From Sacculina carcini (taxonomy: Eukaryota; Arthropoda; Thecostraca; Sacculinidae), in contig OU696585.1 of NCBI GenBank assembly GCA_916048095.2, forward strand, positions 4,302,645 to 4,366,644: a DNA stretch of 64,000 nucleotides, written 5' to 3'. The notes beneath the pieces were generated by a model. It was not told where the DNA came from and ran no database searches. It saw only the letters and a list, made by a program, of their open reading frames with translations. The position numbers were made by a program, and so were the translations under genes. How positions within the stretch are numbered: the first letter of the stretch is position 1; every line of letters begins with the position of its first letter. Shown here piece after piece: positions 21,475 through 32,499 of the stretch.

Positions 21475-22248
21475 TCAACTTTTACGATTGTTTTTCCTTG
21501 CGACATACCTTGTACGCACGGCTTGGTTTGGTTGAACAGTCGTTTGATGACTTTGTGGCAAACCTGGACCCGTTGTTTCTGTCGCTGTACTAACTGGCCC
21601 GATATGTGATTGGGCCTCGGTCATTGACTTGACCTTCACCGCACGGGCGTGCTCAGTAATCCGCATGAATATGCCAGAATGGTCGCTCCATACCGCGTGA
21701 ATTTTTCCGTTTTTTCGCATTTGCCGCAGTTCATATGCCAATTTGATGTTGTTCGCAGTCAGGTGATCGTTTATATAGACATGTTTTTTCGCCGATGAGT
21801 TCTTCAACATTGACCTGGCTTTGTGGAATTGCTGGCGTTTTCTCATTCTCTCAAATTTGACCAGGAGAGGTCGAGATTTACCTTCAGTTCGGTTGCCAAT
21901 CCGGTGAACTCCTTCAATGTCATCTTCTGCGAGGTTGACTCCAATGCTCAAAGCAAGTTCATGAACTATTTGCATTGGATTTTCACCTTCAACTTCGGTG
22001 ATGCCCATGACACAGAGATTTTTGCGTCTGCTGCTCTGCTCCAGCATGCAGATTCTATCCTGCGCCTCTGTTAGCTCCACTTTAAGAGCAGAAATTTCAT
22101 CGTCCTTGGTATGCAGCACCGCTGACACAGCAGCCTCAACTGCCGGAGCCACAATAATTTCTCTCATTATACTCAAGACATCTTCACTTTTCAGGCAGTC
22201 TATAAGTGCCTCCCTCAGGTCCGAAGTACTTGCCGCCTTTGCCATCAC
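21475..22248 (-). CDS. LINE ORF1, coiled-coil/RRM-like RNA-binding protein
   Basis: 257 codons. An N-terminal helical part is followed by a predicted coiled coil (about residues 50-85) that runs into RRKNLCVMGI, the start of an RRM-like domain. Then come HRIGNRTEGKSRPLLVKF and the C-terminal DHLTANNIKLAYELRQM. This layout matches L1-type ORF1 proteins that trimerise and coat element RNA; the homology is inferred from these motifs. It lies 465 bp upstream of ORF2 and is intact. The start is the first Met in the frame, about 60 bp from the element's 5' end. Confidence 0.8.
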   Translation of the reverse strand: MMAKAASTSDLREALIDCLKSEDVLSIMREIIVAPAVEAAVSAVLHTKDDEISALKVELTEAQDRICMLEQSSRRKNLCVMGITEVEGENPMQIVHELALSIGVNLAEDDIEGVHRIGNRTEGKSRPLLVKFERMRKRQQFHKARSMLKNSSAKKHVYINDHLTANNIKLAYELRQMRKNGKIHAVWSDHSGIFMRITEHARAVKVKSMTEAQSHIGPVSTATETTGPGLPQSHQTTVQPNQAVRTRYVARKNNRKS

Positions 22249-22268
22249 TTCACTTCACAAACACAGAG

Positions 22269-23714
22269 CTACCGAAACACGTCCGCACTCAATGACACTA
22301 GGCTGGACACATTTAAATTACAAAACGATAAGAAAGGTTGAATTAAGGCATTGTATAATAAAAGCGCGTGTTCAGAGGTTAAAAATTTACGAGCCTTCGA
22401 AATAATTCCAATGTGCCTGTTAATTATTGAAGTTGTATACTTGATATGAGCACGGAATTTGAGGTCATTATCTAACATCACCCCCAGATATTTCACCACT
22501 GGCGAGTGATCAATTCGATCATTGTCAATTAATAAGTTTAAATCACTCAGCTCATTTTTGGTGAAATTATATATTTGATATTTCGTCTTAGAAGTGTTTA
22601 ACCGTAGTATATTTGCTTTGAACAAATATGATATGTTACTTAAAAGATTGTTGGCTTTACTCGTCAATTCATCCTGTGTAGAGGCTGAGATAAAAACAGC
22701 AGTGTCGTCAGCAAACATAAAAAATTGCGATGAAGTGCTACATTTAGAAAGGTCATTAACATAGATTAAAAACAGTAATGGTCCCAAAATTGAACCATAA
22801 GGTACTCCCATTTTGACTTCTTTTGTACTTGAACAACAACCTTTAAAATCAAGAAATTGCAGGCGATTTGACAGGAATGCCTTGAGAAGCTTTATTGTTG
22901 AATCGGCCAAGTTGTAGAAGCGGAGTTTGTCCAGCAGGATAGCGTGATCTACACAATCAAAAGCTTTTTTTATGTCAAGGAAAATTGTAAGCGCGATTGA
23001 GTTAGAACAACGTGCTTTGTTAATTAGTTGAGTTAAAAGACCGATTGGCATGTATGTAGATCGTTGTTTTCTAAAACCAAATTGAAAGTCAAATAGGAGA
23101 TCATTGGTAGTAAAAAAATCCATGAGCTGATTATATAAAATTCTCTCTAGTACTTTAGACATAAGCGTTAAAATTGATATAGGTCTGTAATTAATAAAGT
23201 TTTGCTTGTTACCTTGTTTGAAAATTGGAATAACACGCGCAATTTTGAAAGAACTCGGAAAGCATGATTGTGTGATACATAAGTTAATCATGTGTGTAAT
23301 TTCGGTAAGGAATGACGAGGCAATAAGTTTTAGAATTTCACCTGTGAGACCGTCATGTGCACTTTTTCCACTCTTCAGTTGAGTTATTATGGAGTGTACG
23401 ACAAGATTTGGAATAGTTTGAAACACGAATTTGTTGCTTTCACACGACTTTAAATGATCGAGAAACATCCTATGGTGTACGTTGGTAAGCGGCATATTTC
23501 TTGCTATATTAAGATTAACGTTAGTAAAATACATGTTGAATTCTTCAGCAATGTCTGTTGGGGTTTCATGTAAAACATCATTGTGTATAAAACAGGACGG
23601 TAAAATCTCCTTTCGTTTTTTCACGTTAGTTATGGTTAGTAATGTGTTCCACATCATTCGTTTATTGCATTGATGACGTTTTAGTTGCTCAAGGTAGTAT
23701 TTCTGTTTTGCCAA
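22269..23714 (-). pseudogene. LINE ORF2, reverse transcriptase half
   Basis: 481 codons. RT motifs: KIARVIPIFKQGNKQNFINY, RPISILTLMSK, DIKKAFDCVDH, MGVPYGSILGP (Tyr where Gln is usual) and FMFADDTAVFI with the catalytic Asp pair intact. The last residues after LSFCNL (below 22316) are read from the inserted LINE and do not belong to this protein. A frame change near 23714-23734 separates it from the endonuclease half. Confidence 0.85.
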
Positions 23715-23733
23715 TTGTATTTCGCTTTTTAAT

Positions 23734-24898
23734 CTATTGCGAATTTTTTTTAAATATTTGAAAATCTTCTTTTTTACCTTTCTTGACGTATTTGAGATGT
23801 AATTTGTTTTTTAGATTGATGTCTGCTAAGAGTTTTTTGTCAATCCACGGCAGTTGAGGCTGTTTCCACAGGTTCTTTTTAGTATTTGATAATTTGTCGA
23901 TTTGAGTTACACATGTTTGTAGTAGGAAGTTGGCACATTCTTCGGCTTCTGATATCTCATAGAACTTGTCCATCTCAACTCTGACTTGTTGTATAAATTT
24001 GTCCGCATGTTTAAAATTGAATGATCTTCTATTTTGATGCGATGTTGTGGGTGAAACAGTATTGTACGTCACGGTACAAAAAGTTGGCAGGTGATCACTG
24101 ATATCATGTGTTATTATGCCACTGGAAGAGACTAGAGACGCGTTGTTGATGAATATGTTGTCGATCAGAGTGGAGCATGTCTGTGTCATACGAGTCGGCT
24201 TATTGATTGTTGGGTAGAATCCTTTAGAAGCCATGAGATCAATAAAATCTGTTTGCGAATTATCCAAGATATCAATGTTAAAATCACCGCCAATAACTAC
24301 TAGTTTATCATTAAACAATGTGTCAAAATGTGATGTGTCTAAAAAATTCATAAAAAGGGAAGACTGATAAGAGGGAGACCTGTAGACGGAGATATAAACT
24401 ATATTTCTTTTATTTGGGTTAAACAGCTCAATAGTAACTGCTTGCAATGCAATCTCTGTGTCACTTGAATACTTGTCACTGACCATGTAATTATATTTTT
24501 TGCTCACATAAATAGCAGATCCTTTATCCCTCGTTCTTTCTTTTTCCGGCGAAGCGGTCACTAAATCATAGTCATCAATCTGGAAAAATTTAGATGAACA
24601 GTCATCAATCCAAGTCTCTGATAATAAGATAATATCGAACATGATACTATGATACTACATGAACATGATACATGATAATATCGAACTGGAGAGTAAGTAT
24701 TTCAGTTTTTCAATGTTTTGCTTCAGCGATCTTATATTGACTTGCAATTTGGCCAACTCCAATGAGTTTTTCACAATGGTTGAAGGAATCTTGTATGTGC
24801 ATTGTTCATATATCTTTTTGTCACCAAGATCCAAATGTTATGTGAAAAAATTACTTTCGGGCTCCAGTTCTATCCCCAGCTCATCATCCAAATAATTC
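23734..24898 (-). pseudogene. LINE ORF2, endonuclease half
   Basis: The probable start is the Met at 24896-24898, giving MNYLDDELGIELEPESNFFT, then a stop, then LQVNIRSLKQNIEKL. A short repeat of CATGATACTATGA-like sequence near 24630-24690 shifts the frame. The open 302 codons from 24642 carry APE-type endonuclease motifs (LLSETWIDDC, SVYRSPSYQSS, VVIGGDFNIDIL, LIDNIFIN, ISDHLPTF). The protein is inactive as it stands. Confidence 0.8.
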
Positions 24899-24899
24899 A

Positions 24900-25284
24900 T
24901 ACTAATGATCACAAAAAAGCGAACAATAAGCCCAGGAATAAATAAAAAAAATAGATGGATGAATTACAATGAAAAAAAGAAAATATCAGTCTATAGAAAA
25001 AAAAACACAGAATGAAAATTGCACGTATAGTTAGAACAAAAACAAGAGTTGCGATGTGGGTGCACAAACATTCCACCGGTCAGCGGCGAATAGGTGAGTG
25101 AAGCGAAAAAAGAACACATTTTCAAGTATATACAGACAATTGGCATACAATACGTAAACAACAATACAACTAGGTTAAGATTACAGGACGTAAACAAACG
25201 CACGACAATACGACGTCAAGGCAAGTGTGTACACTCACTGTGTGGCAGGTGTGACCTGTGTGAGGTGAGGTATATTGGTTGTAG
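24900..25284. other. Inter-ORF spacer of LINE
   Basis: No frame of note. It is AT-rich and separates ORF1 and ORF2 of the host LINE, as in the inserted relative. Confidence 0.5.
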
Positions 25285-26082
25285 CTAGTTGAACTGCCGC
25301 CTGTTGGACTGACTGAATCTGGTGTTGAGTCGGTTCACTTTGTTTGTCGTGGTTGTAACATTGCGGCTGACATTTTTCCACTCAGCCGTGCATTCAGCCT
25401 GACACAACTGAATAGAATCTGTTTCTTCGGTCATTGCTCCGGCTGGTCCAGTGTGGCGAAGGACATCATCCATTGATAATACCGTAACAGCACGGGCGTA
25501 TTCAGTTACTCGAATTTTCACCAATCCCATGTCAGTCCATACCGCGTGAATTTTTCCAGCTCTACTCATTTGTCTCAAGTCATACATCAGCTTGCTGTTT
25601 TTTCTCGTCAAATGATCGTTAACAAATATGGGCCCAGAGCGATTTCCAGCGGCGTCCGCAGCCGCCTTCAACACTGTCCGGGCCCTGTAAAACTCATTTC
25701 GCTTTCTGAGTTTTTCAAAGCAGATCAGGAGTGGTCTGGATTTGCCTGTGACAAGTTTGCCAATTCGGTGTACCGATTCCACGTCATCAGCGCATATGTC
25801 CACCTTCATTCTCTTGGCAACATCTTGCAGGAGCTTGTTGGCATCTTCAGATTTCTCTTCCACCAGGCCTGAGATGCAAAGATTTTTTCGTCTGGAGTGC
25901 TGTTCAATACTGTCGATTCTGTCCAGTGCAGAGTTCAGATCTTCTTTCAGGATCGCAATCTCATGCTCTTTTGCCTGCACTGCCTCTGCGACTGCAGCTT
26001 TCACAGCAGGCTCGACAATCTTCTGCCTAATCATATTGAGTAGCTCATCATTCGATAAACACTCTTTCATGTCCTCCATCAT
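25285..26082 (-). CDS. LINE ORF1, coiled-coil/RRM-like
   Basis: 265 open codons. Architecture as in the ORF1 at 21475-22248: a coiled coil with heptads around EHEIAILKEDLNSALDRI, then RRKNLCISGL, VHRIGKLVTGKSRPLLICF and DHLTRKNSKLMYDLRQM. It is intact although ORF2 of the same copy is broken, so either selection or chance has spared it. It would act as the RNA-binding chaperone of the LINE particle. Confidence 0.78.
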   Translation of the reverse strand: MMEDMKECLSNDELLNMIRQKIVEPAVKAAVAEAVQAKEHEIAILKEDLNSALDRIDSIEQHSRRKNLCISGLVEEKSEDANKLLQDVAKRMKVDICADDVESVHRIGKLVTGKSRPLLICFEKLRKRNEFYRARTVLKAAADAAGNRSGPIFVNDHLTRKNSKLMYDLRQMSRAGKIHAVWTDMGLVKIRVTEYARAVTVLSMDDVLRHTGPAGAMTEETDSIQLCQAECTAEWKNVSRNVTTTTNKVNRLNTRFSQSNRRQFN

Positions 26083-26200
26083 TTCTGCTGCATAGGCTAT
26101 TGCCGCACCGGCTCACTGTCTACTGGAGTTTAGCGAAACTTACTGACACACTACGAGCACCACGTAACACGTCCTTACACGCCGAGCACAAAACACAGAC

Positions 26201-27249
26201 TCATATGAAATAATTATGCAGCTCATAAATGTTATTGTCTTGTTGAATATAAATTAATGCATTAAAATTGTTTTTCGCCTGTATTGGGATGCTTTTTTGG
26301 TGTTTTGTTGTAGAAAAACCCCATCACCAAAACCCAAGAGGAGAAATAGAGCTTTGAGCTTTCCGAAGCAGCACAAGGATATTTTAGGTTACCTTTTCAT
26401 GAAAATAAGGATACTTTTTTCTATTTTTCGGTTACTTTTTGATAGCCCCAGTTATTACTGAAATTATTAATAGGGATTTGAACGCTAAAATTCAATGAAC
26501 TGCAGGACGCACACAGAAACAGATACACGTGTACTAAAAGAGAGACGCGCGTGGTGTATCACTGTTTCACAAGACCGCACCATTCACCCACAGAACACTG
26601 GATATCCGCCACGTGATATCTACAATCCTCGTCAGCACCATGCGAACACAACACTGTGCAATCAGCACCTTGCGAACACTGGGCAGAATTCCTAGCTAGC
26701 AAATACAATATAAGACGCTTAAGCCCACACATACTAAAACGAATCTCACTACAGTGATATAACCGTACCGCGAGTAGATTTTGAAGTCCTATAATATAAT
26801 CATTTCAAAAACTGTATACAAATATAATCTAGCCGGACGAAAAATCCATACTCAAACACTAAGCTGTGCAAACATCATTTGCTGTTCATATGAAAATATA
26901 TGGCCTTATTGGTATAACGTATTTAACCAAGAAAAAACTACATAAATACGAATAGATGTACATACGAGTATTTTACTGAATCTATCCACTAAACCGAAAA
27001 CTCTGACCGCAGCAAAATGTCCAGGATGGTGATGTCCAGAATCATCCGTGTGAGGAACACAAAGTGGCTGCACAAATCACACTTCACACGAAATATGACG
27101 AATTCACACTTCACTCTAAGCCACACTGAAGTGAAAATCATTAAACACGTCAATTATCGCCAAGAATAGCACGCGAGAAATCACTAAACACATGAGAACA
27201 CTGACCACGTGGGCTCGCTAACGTGCAACTGCAATGACTGACAGTTGAA
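26201..27249. other. No gene; one TTAGGTTACTTTTT block
   Basis: At about 26370-26455 the sequence repeats the GGTTACTTTTT and GATAGCCCCAG-type end seen in the hAT-like element at 28853-30349, suggesting a further decayed copy. The rest shows no coding or terminal-repeat signal. Confidence 0.35.
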
Positions 27250-27325
27250 ACAATGGCCAATACACTGTCACGTGGCGATGACGTCATACTTTCGTGAAAG
27301 GGCCTGTAGTCTAGGTGGCATTGCA
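27250..27325 (-). repeat. Dispersed repeat with CRE palindrome, copy 2
   Basis: Inverted relative to 16205-16275. It shares GCCACCTA, the TTTCACGAAAGTATGACGTC block and ATTGGCCATTG, with a short extra piece (CACGTGACAGTGT) in this copy. Confidence 0.5.
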
Positions 27326-27750
27326 AGTATGTGCCAGTGAAATTCTCCCTCAATCATCGTCTTTTGTCCCTATTGTCTATTACACTGGCCTGCGTTTCAA
27401 ATCTTTTTTCTCAAAGGTCAGATGTCTTTCAGCTGATTTATGGTCAGTTTCCCATGCTCAATTCGAAAATGCAGACATTTTTCTCAATCAGGTCAGTTTT
27501 TAACGCTATGCTGGATTTAGGAAAAAATGCCCCACATGGGGCCAGCCAGTTCCCCCATCTCGGCTGGTCGGGGAAGTTGCGTTCCTCCGGGTTTCACAGC
27601 TCACCCCACCCTATCCTCTAATTTACTTTGCCATCCTTCTCATGACTGTTCTATTTCTATTGGCACTAATTAGTCTTAACTTGGGTTAATGTGACCCAAA
27701 TCCCAATAACAACAATGAAAACGCATTCACGGTTGAAATTATATTATTGA
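27326..27750. other. No gene recognised
   Basis: It contains a GC-richer patch at 27528-27610 next to pyrimidine-rich DNA. I could not assign it to a known repeat or RNA. Confidence 0.3.
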
Positions 27751-27919
27751 GTGTGTACAGAATTATGGCGTGATGTGGACTGGCTGGGACGCTGCTGCAC
27801 TAGTTGTGTTTAGATTTTGTGTTGTGTAGTTGTGTTTAGTTGTAGTTGTGTTTGTGCAGTTGTGTTGTGCGATTGTGAAATTGGTTCTCTCAGTGTGTGT
27901 ACTACTTCAAACGCGAATA

Positions 27920-28677
27920 ATGGACATAAGCGCCATCAAAATACTTCTTGAAGCCCAAGAATGTTCATATCAAGTGGCCTTGAACAACATTGTGGACCAA
28001 ATGGAGTCGCAAACTGCTCATTTGGAAACAAAGACTGCTGACTTGGTGAAAAGCCTGGAGTTCACACAAGGCGAACTGGACGACTTCAAAAATGAAAATA
28101 AGGCTTTGAAAGTGCGTATTGATGACATGGAAAAGGCCCAGCCTGTATTAGATGACTACAATCGGCGGCTGAATCTGAGAATTGTTGGCGTAAGCGATAA
28201 TGGTGCAACGGAAACATGGGAACAAACGACGGAAAAAACAATGGAGCTTGTCACTGAAAAATTACAACTTCAGGATGTTAAGTTGGAAGCTCACAGATCA
28301 GGACGACCTTCTGTAAATCCCAGACCGATTCTGGCGAGATTAAATAACATCTCGGCGAGAAATGCGGTGCTGTGAAATGCAAAACAGTTCAAAGGTTCAG
28401 GCATTTTGTCAATGAAGACTTGTGTCCTGCTTCACGAGCCAGAGTGAATCAGCAGTTTCCTGCGTTCAAGACAGCGAGAAGTGAGGGCAAAATAGCTTTT
28501 TTCAGAGGTGTCAATCTCATCATAAGAGAAAGGCTACAGCAAAATGCGGGAACCCCAACAACCGGAGTGAAGGGGAAACCGGCAGCTGTAGAAGGCGCAG
28601 GTAATTCCACGGGAAGAAATACCAGCTTGACACAAGATCGCAGAAGCAATGAAAACAGCGGACGACCGGCAACTTAG
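27920..28677 (+). pseudogene. LINE ORF1, coiled-coil/RRM-like, one frameshift
   Basis: From Met at 27920 a long coiled coil (about residues 20-75, KSLEFTQGELDDFKNENKAL) leads to YNRRLNLRIVGV and an RRM-like domain (EAHRSGRPSVNPRPILARL). The frame ends at 28375 but the protein clearly continues in another frame (RHFVNEDLCPASRARVNQQF) to a stop at 28675-28677, so one frameshift lies near 28370-28385. The upstream Val-rich residues from 27830 are probably untranslated leader. Confidence 0.7.
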
Positions 28678-28852
28678 GCGAGACAGACGAGAGCAAAAAA
28701 GTGAATATATCGCAATCTGATTATCTTGACCAAGCGTTATTTTCAGTATGTTGTTTGCTGAGGAATTACCCTTTTTTTCAATCAGTGACGAGTGTTTGGC
28801 TGATTGCTTTGCTGAAAATGTTCACTACCATAACTTTTCAGATACTCATAAT

Positions 28853-30349
28853 TAGGGCTGTCAAAAGTTAATAAAGTTACTTTTTCACCTAAGGGTCACT
28901 TTTTCATAATATGTCTAAAACTGCATGAAAAAGTTGTATACGATAATTATTTAAAAAGTTATTAGGTTACCAAAAGTTATTTTTTCATCGTTAGGTGACT
29001 TTTTTAGCTTTTAGGTTACTTTTTTATCGTCAGGTTACCTTTTGTTATTTTTATTGTTATTAGGTCACTTTACCACGAAGTTTGGTGACTTTTTGCAGAT
29101 AAGAGGCACAAAACGGTATAAATGAGGATAAAATAGGAAAAGAGATGGAATATCAGGTCTGAAGATCAAGAAATATCAACATTTCTGCTGTTAGGATTTA
29201 GCAATTGATATTCACCTTAATATCTGTAATACTCCATATTTTTACATTCTTGGCTACGCAGGTACGTAATTCCATTTTGGGAAATGTCCACGAGCCGGAG
29301 GGTGTAGTGAGATGTTTGGAGCATGGTATAGTACGATGTGTGAGCTCTCTATACCAGATAATGCACTGTAGTACTTGACAGTACGCATTTACTTGATTAG
29401 GAATTAGCACGAGATTTTCAGATAGCGTCATTTTCCCACGTTTGACATTAATAAGACTGTGAGCACAGGGTGCAGGGTGCATATGGGAGGACGGAGGGCA
29501 TTCACACATGCCGTGTTTACGCTCACACTAATATACAAACTGTAGTACGTGCTATTTGATAAACAGTTATATTGAAACAATATAAAGAACATTATTGCGA
29601 CCATTCCTGAAAATATTTACATTTGCAATTAGTGTATTTCACTTTCATATTAGCTTTCCACTTTAAATTTCATTTTGATGGTTATTTGTAAGAATTTGGT
29701 GGTTTGTAAGAATTTGATGGTTATTTGTAAGCTTTTGGTGGTTTGTTGTAAGAATGGTACCAGATCGGAGAAAGGGTGGAAAAATAGTACCAACTCGGAA
29801 AGAGGATAAAAAAGAAGGACTGGTGTATTTTCTTCCTTCATAACTGCAAACAAAGATTGACCTTGTTTGAAGGAGGTTAATTTTACGAAGGTTAGGTTAT
29901 TTTAAGTTACTTTTGTATTTGCTATTAGGTTACTTTTTTAGGTTCACAAACAAACCGTGTATTTCATGTAGCGCACTAATCAGCGAAGGCGTGATCAACA
30001 TGTGATAAAGAGATACAAAAGTGATAATAACATTAACATTCCGGTTATTTTAGGTTACTTTTATAGGTTACTTTTTCTCGAAAATAAAGTTAGTATTTTC
30101 TGATTTTTAGGTTACTTTTTTGACAGCCCTAGTTATTAGGTTACTTTTTATGTTCACAAACAAACAAACAAACCGTGTATTTCATATAGCGCACTAATCA
30201 GCAAAGGCGTGATAAACATGTGATATAGCGATGCAAAAGTAATAATACCATTAAAACTTAGGTTATTTTTAGGTTGCTTTTTTAGGTTACTTTTTCTCTG
30301 AAATAAAGTTACTTTTTCTGATTTTTAGGTTACTTTTTTGACAGCCCTA
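28853..30349. mobile_element. hAT-like non-autonomous element with 8-bp target duplication
   Basis: Ends read TAGGGCTGTCAAAA and its inverse TTTTGACAGCCCTA. Flanks are CTCATAAT (28845-28852) and CTTATAAT (30350-30357), an 8-bp duplication with one mismatch, as in the hAT superfamily. The host LINE reading frame resumes exactly across it. No transposase is present. The right part is a duplicated block of about 210 bp (roughly 29930-30137 and 30150-30349), each copy holding the 3' end of an L2 LINE (CAAACAAACCGTGTATTTCA) and a copy of the terminal repeat. GGTTACTTTTT repeats fill the interior. Confidence 0.8.
29930..30349. repeat. Duplicated terminal block of hAT-like element carrying L2 3' ends
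   Basis: Two direct copies, each running from an AAAC-type L2 tail through TATAGCGCACTAATCAGC-like sequence to TTTTTAGGTTACTTTTTTGA and CAGCCCTA. The inner copy ends near 30137. The same L2 3' end occurs at 60620-60700, on a coding L2. Confidence 0.75.
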
Positions 30350-31269
30350 CTTATAATTTAGACACGTTTGAGGATATTGAAAATCAGTACAATTCTGATA
30401 TTGATGCTAATGTATACTATCGAAACCACCGCAAGATAAGTATACCTATATCTAGTTACACGTCGATCAAAGACATAAAAAGGAGTTCACTGAATGATAA
30501 TCTGTTTTCGATCTTGAATTTCAACATACGATCAATTCCAAGGAATTTTAAGCATTTTTCTGAAACGATATTACGGGAATTACAGGATCAAATTGATGTA
30601 TTTGGATTAACTGAGGTAAGACTGGCTTCACATGTAACACATTTATACGAATTACCAGGATATAATACATTTACTAACTTCAGAAATGTACATGGAGGTG
30701 GAGTGGCTGTGTATGTGAAGAACAAACACCTGGCTGAGACTAAAGAGGAATTTTCGGTGATGAATGCTGATTTTGAATGTCTGGCCGTTGAAACTACGAT
30801 TGTTAATAAAAAATACTTAATTATGTGCGCATACCGACCTCCTCGAGGGAAAATATCAAATTTCATAGAATATATGGATGAAATTCTATTTGAAAGCAGC
30901 AAAATTAAGTATGATGGCATGTTTGTTATTTGAGACTTCAATTTGAACTTGTTGGACAAACACAATAAGCAAGTAGTGAGGTACAATAACTTAATGTTGT
31001 CGTCCTCATTAGCACTTCTAATTACTAAGCCGACCAGAATAACAAGCGACACCTCAACACTAATTGACCACACGTGGTCAACATTATTTGAGAACAATTT
31101 GGAAAATTTCATCATGGAACCCGACATAACCGATCATTTCCCAACAATAAGTCAATTTGCTATACCAACTGCTCGTGCCGATCCAATATATATTTCAAAA
31201 AGAGTAATATCAGCTGACTCCTTGGCTTCATTCTCTGAAGACCTTGCTGAGGCCAACTGGGAACCAGTA

Positions 31270-31480
31270 TATTATTATTATTATTAACGTTTATTTGTAT
31301 AGCGCACATTAAAACACACGCGCGAAAAGAGAAATCTTGGTGCAAAAATATAAACAAATAAGTAAGACACGCCGCTTAGGGAAAACAAACATGCGGACAA
31401 TACACACACCCACAAGCACACACACTCACACAAACACACACACACATACACACGCACACATAGTACGCATAGCACACATA
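31270..31480 (-). mobile_element. Short L2 LINE 3' end insertion
   Basis: On the minus strand it ends GCGCTATACAAATAAACG plus a (TAA)n tail (31271-31286); the rest is 3' UTR with a CA-rich stretch. The host LINE frame (ANWEPVY before, STRCSNQAYSSF after) joins without loss across it, with a TATAT-like duplication. This is a severely 5'-truncated L2 copy of about 210 bp. Confidence 0.75.
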
Positions 31481-32003
31481 TATAGTACCAGGTGCAGCAA
31501 TCAAGCATATTCTAGCTTCATGGAAATATTTAAACAGATCTATGATAAACATTTCCCAAATATCAAGACACGCATTAATAACAAGAGAAAGACATATCCG
31601 TATAGTACTCCAGCACTACACAACAAAATACGAGAAAAACACAGACTGGAAAGACTATATAGAAAATGGCCCATTACATATATATCAGTATATAAGGCAT
31701 GCCGAAATGACTTGGTGCAGGCATTAAGGCAAGCCAAACGTGACTCCTACCGAGGAAAGTTGAAGGAAGACCAAGGAAGTCCCAAAAAACAATGGAAGAC
31801 AATAAACGCGCTAATGGGTCGCACAAAACAATCCGAGTCAGCTCATCTGCAGCACAAGCAGGAAGCAGCCGCGGAATTCAATGATTACTTTTTGTCAACC
31901 CAAGCTAATGTGCATGAGACGTCGATGAGTTTCAAGAAATACCTGAACGAATCGCCATCATATTCCATGTACATGTCACCCACTGATGTTGCAGAAGTGT
32001 ATA

Positions 32004-32278
32004 TGTTGTGTGCAGTTTGCAGATTGGTCTATTGATTCATGTTGTGTTGCTAATCATCTGCGTTCAACGATGCTGAGTCATGTTCCTGCTTGCGCGTGTG
32101 CATGTGTGCGATGGTGTGTGAGTGTGTGTGTGGCCTTGATGTTGCGAATGAATGATTCTGCGAAATGTGTGCCGGTCGTTCGCTGTCTTGCAACTTGGTC
32201 CGGTATTGTCAGCCGTTGGCTCATGAATGCGCATGTATGCATGTATGTCTGTGTGTGTGTATGTGTGTATGTTTATGT

Positions 32279-32334
<56 letters not shown>

Positions 32335-32499
32335 TACTCGCGTTGCAGCGTTGCACGAGCGAATGCAGGGTTGTCGTGTTTCGGTGGTGTGTGTGTTCGT
32401 GTGTCATCGTGCTGTGGAGAATTTGGTATTGTGGTGACGTGTGCTTGAACGTTCAGAATACAGACCGTGTTTGATTTCATATTTTTCTGTTCCGATACA
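32004..32499 (+). mobile_element. 5' LTR of Gypsy-like element
   Basis: A 496-bp LTR beginning TGTTGTGTGCAG and ending TTCCGATACA. Flanked outside by GTATA (31999-32003). It contains a long (TG)n tract on the sense strand at about 32250-32333. It differs from the 3' LTR at only about three positions outside the TG tract. Confidence 0.9.

Larger units (their letters stand above)
17824..22310 (-). mobile_element. Nearly intact LINE with ORF1, ORF2 and target duplication
   Basis: A 4487-bp element flanked by ATTTA on both sides (17819-17823 and 22311-22315), with a (GAT)n tail, read on the minus strand, at its 3' end. It has a short 5' leader of about 60 bp, ORF1 (21475-22248), an intergenic CA-rich stretch (about 21050-21345), ORF2 (18094-21009, one in-frame stop) and a 3' UTR (17840-18093). 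The host sequence is another LINE of related type on the same strand, interrupted in its ORF2. Coding quality is the best in the window, implying a recent insertion. RT motifs put it in the CR1/Jockey superfamily; the exact clade is not resolved. Confidence 0.88.
22311..26200 (-). mobile_element. Host LINE interrupted by the 17824-22310 LINE
   Basis: ORF1 is at 25285-26082, the endonuclease half of ORF2 at 23734-24898 and the RT half at 22316-23714; the C-terminus is displaced to 17388-17823. Its ORF1 and ORF2 are related to, but clearly diverged from, those of the inserted element. The 5' end is near 26200 by analogy. It carries a few stops and frame changes, fitting an older age than the LINE inside it. 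Confidence 0.85.
28748..32003 (+). pseudogene. LINE ORF2 N-terminal half (endonuclease), interrupted twice
   Basis: Starts MLFAEELPFFSISDECLADC, breaks for the hAT-like insert at Thr-His-Asn, then continues NLDTFEDIENQYNSDIDANV. Endonuclease motifs follow (ILNFNIRSIP, FGLTEVRLAS, HGGGVAVYVKN, CAYRPPRGK, DFNLNLLDK, TLIDHTWST, ITDHFPTI). An in-frame TGA at 30931-30933 precedes DFNLNLL. After the L2 insertion near 31270-31480 the linker continues (YSSFMEIFKQIYDKHFPN) until the LTR element at 32004. Confidence 0.8.

Noticed and set aside
16205-27325. Inverted CRE-containing repeats as ends of an 11-kb element
   Set aside because: The similarity covers only about 100 bp, includes unmatched internal pieces and has no flanking duplication; the sequence between consists of independent LINEs.
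27528-27640. Structured RNA gene in the GC-richer patch
   Set aside because: No tRNA, snRNA or spliced-leader signature could be recognised, and no conserved promoter is visible.
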